Source of the DNA: Atherix ibis
Taxonomy: Eukaryota; Arthropoda; Insecta; Diptera; Athericidae
Direction: 5' to 3'
Length of the DNA stretch: 64,000 nucleotides
NCBI GenBank assembly: GCA_958298945.1
Contig: OY282610.1
Location: forward strand, 37,517,667-37,581,666
Shown: piece after piece, positions 45,650-55,079 of the stretch
Layout: each line of letters begins with the position of its first letter
Position numbering within the stretch: the stretch's first letter is position 1
Notes under the pieces: model-generated
What the model was told of the DNA's origin: nothing
What the model saw: the letters and a program-made list of their open reading frames with translations, nothing else
Database searches by the model: none
Position numbers and translations under genes: made by a program

Positions 45650-48345
45650 TGGAGGGATCAGGAGGTACGTAGAAGGTCTTAAGAAAAACTTTTGAGTTTT
45701 CAAACTTAACCTTATAAGAATAAACAGAGGAGGTCTTAAAAAATTTTTTTTTGGTGAAAAAATCCATTTTTGCCTAATAGAAAAGAACAAATTTTTTCTT
45801 AATTTTCCATCTTAGCCAAATAAAAATAAAAATAAATATAAAAGTGGAGGTCTTAAAAAATAAGTTTTTATTGTTTTTTATTGATGAAATTTTAAATTTT
45901 TGCCTAATAGAAAAGAAGAAAATTTTTTCTCGAATTTTTCTATCTTAGAATATAGAAAATTCGAGAAAAAATTAATAGTAATGCACACATTTTTTTGAAA
46001 TTTTCATCTTAGCCTAATAAGAATAAAGAAAAATTTGAAAGAAGAGGTCTTAAAAATATGTTTTTTTGTTGTTGGTTTTATTGTTGAAATTTTCTATTTG
46101 AGCCTAATAGGAATGAAAAAAATTTTTTTTGAATTTTCCACCTTATCCTAATAAAAATGAAAAAATAATTTTGTATTTTTCCATTTTAGCCTAATAAGAA
46201 TAAACGAAAATTTTAAAGATAAGGTCCTAAAAAATATTGTTTTTTTTTTAATTTTTCCATTTTTGCCCAATAGTATTGAATAAAATTTTTTTTGAATTAT
46301 CCATCTAAGAAGTGGTCTTAAAAAAGATGATTTGTTTTGTTTTCTTTTTTGTTGAAATTTTCGATTTTTGCGTAATAAAAATAAACAAACATTCAAAAGA
46401 AGAGGTCTTAAAAAATATATATTTTTTTTGTTGTTAAAATTTTCTATTAATAAGAATAAAGATAAATTTAAAAGAGGAGGTCTGAAAAAATATTTTTGTT
46501 TGTTTTGTTTTTGTGAAATTTTCCATTTGAGCCTAAGGAGTTTTTAAAAAATATGTTTTTTTCTTGGTTTTATAGTTGAAAGCTTAATAGGAATGAACAA
46601 ATTTTTTTTTTTAATTTTCCATTTTACCCAAATGAGAATAAACAAAAATTGAAAAGAAGAGGTCTTAAAAAATATGTTTTTTTTTTAATTTCTCATTTTT
46701 GCCGAATAGGATTGAACATTTATTTTTTAAATTTCCATCTAAGAAGAGGTCTTAAAAAAGATGATTTTTATTTATTTTTTTGTTAAAATTTTCCATTTTT
46801 GCGTCATAAGATTTCACAAAAATTTAAAAGAAGAGGTCTTAAAAAAAATATATATTTTTTCGTTTTTTGTTGTTGTTGAAATTTTCCATTAATAAAAATA
46901 AAGAAAAATTTAAAAGAGGAGGTCTTAAAAAATAAGTTTTTTTGTTTTTTTTTTCCGTGAAATTTTCCATTTAAGCCTAATAGGAAGTAACAAATTTTTT
47001 TTTTTTTGAATTTTCCATATTAGCCTAATAAAAATAAATAGAAATTTAAAAGAAGAGGTCTTAAAAAAGATATATTTTCTTGTTTTTTTGTTGTTGAAAT
47101 TTTCTATTAATAAAAATAAAGAAAAATTTAAAAGAGGAGGTCTTAAAAAATATTTTTTTTTGTTTTGTTTTTGTGAAATTTTCCATTTAAGCCTAATAGG
47201 AAGTAACAAATTATTTTTTTTTGAATTTTCTATATTAGCCTAATAAAAATAAAGAAAAATTTATAACAGGAGGTCTTAAAAAAGATATATTTTTTTGTTT
47301 TTTTGTTGTTGAAATTTTCCATTAATAAAAATAAAGAAAAATTTAAAAGAGGAGGTCTTAAAAAATAAGTTTTTTTGTTTTTTTTTTTTGGTGAAATTTT
47401 CCATTTAAGCCTAATAGGAAGTAACAAATAATTTTTTTTTTTAATTTTCCATATTAGCCTAATAAAAATAAATAGAAATTTAAAAGAAGAGGTCTTAAAA
47501 AAGATATATTTTCTTGTTTTTTTGTTGTTGAAATTTTCCATTAATAAAAATAAAGAAAAATTTAAAAGAGGAGGTCTTAAAAAATATTTTTTTTTGTTTT
47601 GTTTTTGTGAAATTTTCCATTTAAGCCTAATAGGAAGTAACAAATTATTTTTTTTTTGAATTTTCTATATTAGCCTAATAAAAATAAAGAAAAATTTATA
47701 ACAGGAGGTCTTAAAAAAGATATATTTTTTTGTTTTTTTGTTGTTGAAATTTTCCATTAATAAAAATAAAGAAAAATTTAAAAGAGGAGGTCTTAAAAAA
47801 TAAGTTTTTTTGTTTTTTTTTTTTGGTGAATTTTCCATTTAAGCCTAATAGGAAGTAACAAATTATTTTTTTTTTTAATTTTCCATATTAGCCTAATAAA
47901 AATAAATAGAAATTTAAAAGAAGAGGTCTTAAAAAAGATATATTTTCTTGTTTTTTTGTTGTTGAAATTTTCCATTAATAAAAATAAAGAAAAATTTAAA
48001 AGAGGAGGTCTTAAAAAATATTTTTTTTTGTTTTGTTTTTGTGAAATTTTCCATTTAAGCCTAATAGGAAGTAACAAATTATTTTTTTTTGAATTTTCCA
48101 TATAAGCCTAATAAAAATAAATAGAAATCTAAAAGAAGAGGTCTTAAAAAATATATATTTTTATTGTTTTTTTTTTTTTTTTGTGGTGAAATTTTCCTTT
48201 TTTGCCTAATAGAAATGAACAAAATTTGCTTTTGAATTTTCCCTCCAAGCCTAGGAAGAATAAAACACAATTTAAAAAAGGAGGTCTTAAAAGAGATTAT
48301 TTATTTTGTTTTGTTTTGGAATTTTCTTTTCGAGCCTAATAAGAA
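45650..48345. repeat. GGTCTTAA-rich satellite with 434 bp higher-order unit
   Basis: TAGGAAGTAAC begins at 46,981, 47,197, 47,415, 47,631, 47,849 and 48,065: spacings 216, 218, 216, 218, 216. The alternation gives a 434 bp higher-order repeat made of two related ~217 bp halves. Each half contains two GAGGTCTTAAAAAA motifs (about 82 and 135 bp apart) and TTTTCCATTTAAGCC-like blocks. The ordered core is 46,840-48,130; the flanks to 45,650 and 48,345 are degenerate. Minus-strand frames of 94-137 residues repeat the same low-complexity KKY/FLRPPL pattern and are not genes. Confidence 0.92.
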
Positions 48346-49057
48346 TTAATAAATTTCAAATAACAAACGCTAAAAGTATTAATGGACCAGAAGCTAAGAA
48401 AAAAATGGGCAACTTATTGGTTGCGGAAAACGGTCTCCACATGGGAAGGTGGTGTGATTTGTATACCAGTTTGGTTGGTGCTATGGCAGATGGGGGAAGG
48501 ACAGAAAGAGAGCCAAAATTACAATGAAAGAGAAAACAAATAAATTTCCATATGGAAGTGTGCGAATTTAGTTGTTAATGTTTTTCTCATATTTACATAC
48601 TCAAAAGTAAATATTTTGAACGTTAGCCATATTCTCATTCGATCTCTTTTACACAATCGTGATTGGGTATCATTGGATGAACGAGGTATGAGTGCATATA
48701 CAATATTTTCCGAGCAGGAATGTTCTCTCTCGGTAGCAATCGAAAGAAAGTTGTCTGTTTGTATACAAAATTCATTCAGTACATAAACAGTGGTAGGGAC
48801 AGTGGCAGGGGCTGTCTCAACAGCAATCGTTTAGGCACCGCTCGTTCAGGATAATGTCAATACATGCAAAGTTCTGGTCCAATTCCGCTTCAATATATCC
48901 ATTTACATATGCACGCACGCACACAACCGTTCACATTATTATGGAAACAATAGCTGGGGTTTCCCATTTACGAAGTACACAAAGTCTGGGGTCTGATTTA
49001 ATGGTTTCCAAAGAATGAATGAATGATGATGAATAAAGATTCGGCGAGGTATGGATG

Positions 49058-49122
49058 GGGTTGGCTGGTTGGTTGGTTGGTTGGCTGGTTGGTCGGTCGG
49101 TCGGCTAGTTGGTTGGTTGGCT
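49058..49122. repeat. (GGTT)n-like tetranucleotide repeat
   Basis: Runs of GGTT interrupted by GGCT and GGTC over about 65 bp. It is strand-asymmetric: G and T only on the plus strand apart from scattered C and one A. Confidence 0.9.
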
Positions 49123-49817
49123 GTCTACCTGGTTCCTAGGTTTGACGGTCGATTCGACTGGCGGCGGACTAGTACATTCTCCGATTGCAATCGAATGCCT
49201 TTCAAATCTACGGCGTTATTGTATATACAAAAATAATGTCTGATCAATTTGAGTATGGATCGTATGTGTTTGTATTCTATCCGATTTGAGATTAGTTCAA
49301 ATTCTAATGACTCTGATTAGTAGAATGAATATGATTATTATTACTACTACTACTACGTATTGTCTACTCATATATGGTTGATCCTTTTTTTTTCTTCATA
49401 TCCTCAATCATATTTATGGTTCGATTGCTATTGTTATTATAATTGTTGTATGTGAACGTTTATGTTTTTGTTTTTCTAGCCTAGGCAGGAGGTAACGTAG
49501 ACACAATAGAATCGAACCCATCATAGCCGATGAATAAGACGAGATTGGATTGTACGATGAAATTTTCATCAATGTATTGTTTGTCCAATGTTTGACTGGA
49601 AATGTATGATCCAAGTATGAATCTCGGTCTGTGCATGTGTGGATTTTCTTGATGGGAATCAGTGGTGTACCTTTAGTATATGCACATAAGTACATACATA
49701 CCTAGAGGGGGTAGTGTAGCTGGAATACTTAACACGATACCGGACCTGAAGCTGGCATCAGTCGATATTCTGTAGTTCAATAGTATGCACAGCAGCGAGT
49801 CGACAAAGTCTCTGGCC

Positions 49818-49842
49818 GTTGTTGTTGTTGTTGTTGTTGTTG
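49818..49842. repeat. (GTT)8 microsatellite
   Basis: Perfect trinucleotide run followed by GTCGTC/GCGTCG imperfect repeats to about 49,880. It is probably in the promoter or leader of the forkhead gene. Confidence 0.9.
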
Positions 49843-50600
49843 TCGTCTGCGTCGCTTTTGTCGTTTGCGTCGTCGTCTGTGATAGTACGTTTTGTAAACT
49901 GTGATTGGTTACGTTGCTATTGTTGCATTACTGCTTACACGGTAATGTTGATAATTCGCATTCAACAAAACATTTTCCCATCTTTCAAATATCATTCAAT
50001 AAAAAAAAAAAATCACTTTAAATCAATGAGTTTTTCTATTAATAAATAAATTAATCGAAAGAAAATAACAAAAAAAAAAAAAAATATGTGTAGAAATTTG
50101 TTAAGTGTATTTTTTTAAAAAGGTAAAAACTTTTGACCGATATTGACATTAGGAAATAGTGAAAATTTTTGAACAATCAAAAATCAGTTAATTTTTATTG
50201 ATAATTTGTAAAATAGTAACAAAATAAATATAGTGTGAAAAAAAAAGTGTAAATTATTTATATCTAAAACCGTATCAATATCATTCCAAGTAGTGTTGAT
50301 GAATAAAAAGTTTACATAAAGTGTCCTAGTTTCATGCTATCATATATATTCAAAATATTTATTAGAAATTTTCTATTTGTTATTCTAATAATCATTTTAA
50401 TTACATAATTATATCATATCATTTGCATCTGAAAACAATATCGTATTACCAAATAGTATCTAATATTTAAGTGTGAAATTTTTTCGTTAAAAAATATAAT
50501 GAAAAACTTAAAAATCTATTATAAAATTAATTAATGAAAAACGAAAAGTGAAAATCGGTAAAATTTGAAAAAAAAAATTGGAAAATTACTAATTTGGATA

Positions 50601-52721
50601 ATGTTTAATAATGAAAATAATTCCGATGTAAATTTAGTAAGAAATTCTCCACCAAATCTATTTCAAGGATTAGTTATAAAAGAATCCATAACTAGTGTAA
50701 AAAATCATACCAATATTGATGATAATAGTGAAATAGTTGAAGATAATTATGTTAAAATTGATAAAATTATTGAAGATAATGAATGTAAGTTAGTAAAAGT
50801 ATTTGAAGATTCACAGTCCAATATAATTGCAAACAATATTCAAATCGAAGTTGATGCAGAAACCGAAGTTGAAAATACAAATTATTATCAATTGAAAAAT
50901 TATCAGAACGAAAATACAATATTACAAAAAACCAAATATCAACTATTACCAAAAGTAGAAGAGAGTATTTCGACGACGGGTAGCAGTTCAACTAGTACAT
51001 TGTGTGGACAAGTGGTAAAAATGTCCTCGATGTTGGGTAATAGCATAGTACCGTCTGGCTTATTGCCGCCACTAGACCATTACCGATTGCAATTATATAA
51101 TTATGCGATGGCGGAACGTTTACGATGCTCTCAATATCCGGGCCCGTTGTCATTATGTCCGCCGAACTATCCTGCGGCTGTGGCTGCCGTCGGCGGCCAC
51201 TATGGCTCAAGATTCGCCTTGTCTATGTCATTGTTCCATAATAGGGTATTTCAGCCGGAAGAGCCTAAGCCACAACATAGCTACATTGGCTTGATTGCTA
51301 TGGCAATTCTTAGTTCTCCAGAGACGAAATTGGTACTGTCAGATATCTACCAGCACATACTAGACAATTACCCTTATTTCCGGACGCGTGGTCCAGGTTG
51401 GCGTAATTCGATACGGCATAATCTTTCCTTGAATGATTGTTTCATAAAAGCGGGCCGCAGTGCCAATGGAAAGGGCCACTACTGGGCTATACACCCGGCC
51501 AACATAGAAGATTTCAAAAAGGGTGATTTCCGTCGACGGAAAGCACAGCGTAAAGTACGAAAGCATATGGGCTTGGCTGTCGATGATGAAGGTACAGATT
51601 CACAAAGTCCACCACCGCTAGCTGTGACTCCGCCGATACATCCTCCAGCTGTTATTGGGCCGCCGTTTTGTAACTCGCCATGGACAGCATCTGCAACAAT
51701 TGGCTCCGGCGGTACAAATGCCGCTATAGAAATAAATCCCTTCTCGCAATCAAGGAAAAGACAATTTGATGTAGCATCTTTGCTGGCACCAGATGGGGAT
51801 AATAGCATAGAAAATTTCTGTCATCAACAACAGCAAATTAATCGATCACACCATCAGCAGCATCCACCACAGCATCACCACCAACAGCAGCAACATCAGT
51901 CACATCATCTACATCAGAATGCTCACAATCCCCATCATTCTCATCAGCAACATGACCAACAACAACAGCATCACCAGCAGCATCAAGACCAACATCAGCA
52001 TCGGGATCATCATCATCAACCAGAAGACCAACGTCAATCTCAGCAGCAACCAAATTTTTCAAGAGCTTCAGTAGCAAAACGATTTGCTTTGGCAACTTCA
52101 AGTGACATTGAAGAAGATATTGACGTGGTGGCTAGTGATGTGGAGGATAACAATAGCAGCAATGATCATGGAAGTCTTCCCTTAGATCAGCAGAGCCGTC
52201 GAATAATTAGCCAACAACAGGATGAGGATGATAGTGATCCGCATGAGTCGCACTCAAATCCTCTATTATATGCGACGCAAAATATTCGATCTGAAAATAT
52301 CTACAGTAATAAAACTTTAAAAACGGGTGGCCAAGGTCGAGACGAGGATGCTACCACAGAGAGCCCTCTTAGCCAACACGAAGAAGATACAGGATCTGGC
52401 CGTATCCCATCACCTGCATCAGTATCTTCGACACGTTCCACTTGGCGTGGACTAATGCAGCAGTGGCCAACAAACTTCTCACCACTTGGCGTTTCAGCAA
52501 TGGATCCGAGAATCCTTGGACGTTACTATGGCCAATATATGGCAGCAGCAGCTGCTCAACAAGCAGCTGCATCTAGACGAGCTGTCGTTGTAGGAACATT
52601 ATTGAATGGGGCTGCTGCCGCTGCCGCTGCCAATAATAACTTGACCAATAGTGGAATAGAAATTTTAGATCTACAAGATCATCAAATCAATTCGCTGACA
52701 CAATCGACAAATGATTGTTAG
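50601..52721 (+). CDS. fd102C: Forkhead (FoxQ2-type) transcription factor, likely fd102C ortholog
   Basis: DNA-binding developmental regulator, 706 residues, one uninterrupted exon. Start: the frame is open from TTG at 50,565, but the first ATG is 50,601 (MFNNENNSDVN) with A at -3. The forkhead domain spans about residues 222-325: KPQHSYIGLIAMAIL, then the recognition helix with W267-R-N-S-I-R-H273-NLSLNDCF, GKGHYWAIHP, and the basic wing GDFRRRKAQRKVRKHMGL, which marks FoxQ2. Residues 389-395, FDVASLL, fit the EH1 Groucho-binding pattern. A His/Gln-rich tract covers about 407-487 and alanine runs about 646-680. Residues 1-140 are Asn/Asp/Glu/Ile-rich, AT-biased and probably poorly conserved. 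Known: forkhead proteins bind DNA in the nucleus. Inferred: repressor activity. Orthology to Drosophila fd102C is from memory of the domain. Confidence 0.9.
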   Translation: MFNNENNSDVNLVRNSPPNLFQGLVIKESITSVKNHTNIDDNSEIVEDNYVKIDKIIEDNECKLVKVFEDSQSNIIANNIQIEVDAETEVENTNYYQLKNYQNENTILQKTKYQLLPKVEESISTTGSSSTSTLCGQVVKMSSMLGNSIVPSGLLPPLDHYRLQLYNYAMAERLRCSQYPGPLSLCPPNYPAAVAAVGGHYGSRFALSMSLFHNRVFQPEEPKPQHSYIGLIAMAILSSPETKLVLSDIYQHILDNYPYFRTRGPGWRNSIRHNLSLNDCFIKAGRSANGKGHYWAIHPANIEDFKKGDFRRRKAQRKVRKHMGLAVDDEGTDSQSPPPLAVTPPIHPPAVIGPPFCNSPWTASATIGSGGTNAAIEINPFSQSRKRQFDVASLLAPDGDNSIENFCHQQQQINRSHHQQHPPQHHHQQQQHQSHHLHQNAHNPHHSHQQHDQQQQHHQQHQDQHQHRDHHHQPEDQRQSQQQPNFSRASVAKRFALATSSDIEEDIDVVASDVEDNNSSNDHGSLPLDQQSRRIISQQQDEDDSDPHESHSNPLLYATQNIRSENIYSNKTLKTGGQGRDEDATTESPLSQHEEDTGSGRIPSPASVSSTRSTWRGLMQQWPTNFSPLGVSAMDPRILGRYYGQYMAAAAAQQAAASRRAVVVGTLLNGAAAAAAANNNLTNSGIEILDLQDHQINSLTQSTNDC

Positions 52722-55079
52722 TTATCAATTTTAGCAAATCTTATTCTCAGATAAGATGTAAGTAAAGGATCCCAAAGGACAACGAATATCTTATCAAAAA
52801 GAGACGGTAATCGATATTTTACGTATGTGGTTTTTGTTTTCTTAACTATTAATTTTCCCAAAAAAAAAAAAAAAAAAAAATAGTTAGTCTTTATAAAATT
52901 GTAAAAAAAAGACTAACTAAAAGATTGTTTTTGATTAATGGAAATTATGTTGGGGGAATACTTCTATTGTACCAAAGTTTACGATGCGAAATATTGAAGT
53001 GCGATCTTTGTTCTACAGTGTAACTGAAAATAAAATCAAATCAAAATAATTAATATTAAAACGAAAAAATAAAAAAATAAAAATGAATTAATAGATGTAC
53101 TCGTAGTATACGAAAACCCATGCCTATGCCAAGATATACATGTAAATATTTAGTAATGTAGTAATATAAAATAAGACGGAAAATCCTTAAATTAAATTTA
53201 TTTGATAAGAAAAATATATATCAATCCATATTTGATAGTAAGGAACGACAAAGAAAATTTGAATATCCTGAAAAAATATCCTGGGAACAATGACAAACTG
53301 AAAGAATAAAATTTAAAAAAGGACTAAAAATTTCTAACTAATACTTTAGACTATAAACAAGATTTACTTAGTTTGATATCTTTTCGAGAAAAACAGAAAA
53401 CGGAACAGAACTATTAATACTAAAATACATATAGGTGTCTAAATAAATTAAAAATCTCACAAAACATAAAAGTGGTATTCTTTAAATATTAATTGAAAAA
53501 AAAATAAAATAAATTACAATTTTTAATTATCAAAAAAAAAAGAACACACACAAACTTTACATTTTTTTATGAAATAAAATTGATTAAAATCATAAAAAGA
53601 ATATCGAATTGATGTAAAAAAAAAAAAATAAAAAATTATGTTGTATCGAATTGATGTAAAAAACTTTAATAAAAATCCCTAATAAATAATAGTAAAAAAT
53701 AAAACCAAATGAATTTATCAGCAAATTAAAAAAGAAAAAACGACGGAAGAAATCGACGCAATAGTCTATAAAATCTATGTTAGTCTACATAATATTGTAG
53801 TAATATAAGAATTATAAAAATAGTATTAATAAACAAACAAAAAAACAACCCTTGAAAAATGTTCCCTCCAAACAAAATTAAGAATTTTGGTTTTGAAAAA
53901 ATTAAAAAAATTAAATTGAAATTTACCAAAAAGTAACGAAACAGTGTTAGTAAATATTCTTTTTCCTACATGAATTTAGACTGAGTTTGAAGGGAAATAA
54001 TAAAGCTAAAAATTAAAATAATATTAAATATAATATATAAAGGATAATTGTAAAGAAAAGAAATTTTTTTTTAATTTAATTCAATTACGAATTATGACGA
54101 AACCTATAAAAATATTTAATAAAAAAGACATCAATATTAAGTAAAAACTATTATTAAAAGGATATACAGATAGATACCAATATTTAGTAATAACTAAAAT
54201 GAAATGTTATTTTGAAATAAAAATAATAATAAAAATTCAGAAAAGTTTTTATGTGTAGAGTTTTTAATTTAATTACAAAGGACAGATTGATCAAAAATTC
54301 ACTAAATCTATAGTGATTTTCTTTTTAATCCTTTCAGTTGCTGAAAAATAATTTTTTTCCCTATTATATTAGAAATATCAATTTTTAAAATTATTAAAAA
54401 GGTAATTATTTAAATAAAATAAAATTCATCTATTAAAAAAGAACATGCTAAATGGAATTTTCTGAAAAAAGTTTAATATCTAAAATTACTAATTCTTCAA
54501 ATGAGTGAAGTGTAACATTTTCTATGATACAATATTTTAAAATTAACACAAAAATTGTTGCATTACTTTTATTTTTATAATAATTTTCTTGTAGTTTTTT
54601 CTTAAAAAAAAAAATATTTTTTATAAATAATATCGGATATTTAATATATTAGACCGAATTTTATTATATATAAAAATTAGGTGCAAAAAAAAATTTACTA
54701 TAAATTATTTGAAAAAATATCAAAAGAAAATTTTATAAATATTTATTTAGTTTTTTCTACAGTTGTGTTGGTGGAAGAGAGTCCTTCAATAAATTTTAGA
54801 GAATAGTAGAAGTTGAATTGTGAGGGTTAAAAAAATTTTTTCCTCCTGATAGAAATTTTTCATTTTTTTTTCGTATAAATTTATTAATTTCAAACGTTTT
54901 TTCTTAATTTTAATAAATTCCAAAAAAAATTACACTATATTTTTTGGGCTTTTTATTTGATTTTTTTATAGCAAATTAAATTTTTTTTTTATAATAAAAA
55001 AACTTTTTGAAACTAATTAGTAAATTTAAGAGAAAAATGATGAATAAAATTATGCTCATTTTTTGTAATATTGGTTAAA
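52722..55079. other. 3' untranslated region and AT-rich downstream DNA
   Basis: A small hairpin is at 52,881-52,919: TAGTTAGTCTTT pairs perfectly with AAAGACTAACTA over a 15-base loop. AATAAA-type polyadenylation signals occur repeatedly, the first candidates near 53,025-53,035. A donor-like GTAAGTA lies at 52,758, 37 bp after the stop. From about 53,500 the sequence is low-complexity AT with no gene seen. Confidence 0.5.

Larger units (their letters stand above)
48346..50600 (+). other. Unique upstream region of the forkhead gene
   Basis: About 2.25 kb of non-repetitive sequence before the ATG. 48,400-49,930 is GC-richer and carries simple repeats (GGTT-type and GTT-type); 49,950-50,600 is very AT-rich, as expected of a 5' untranslated region in such a genome. 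It probably contains promoter and enhancer elements and the untranslated leader. The exact transcription start cannot be read reliably. Confidence 0.5.

Noticed and set aside
46925..48270. Series of Lys/Phe-rich minus-strand frames of 60-137 residues
   Set aside because: They repeat with the satellite period and are translations of A/T-rich tandem DNA.
49758..49763. TCAGTC as the forkhead initiator element
   Set aside because: It matches the insect initiator, but six-base matches are common and no downstream promoter element fits the expected spacing.
50565..50600. Forkhead reading frame extended upstream to 50,565
   Set aside because: The codon there is TTG, not ATG. The first in-frame ATG is 50,601, so the 12 extra residues were not annotated as coding.
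51838..52101. Antisense open frame opposite the His/Gln tract
   Set aside because: It is a shadow of the CAN-rich codons on the coding strand and has no independent features.
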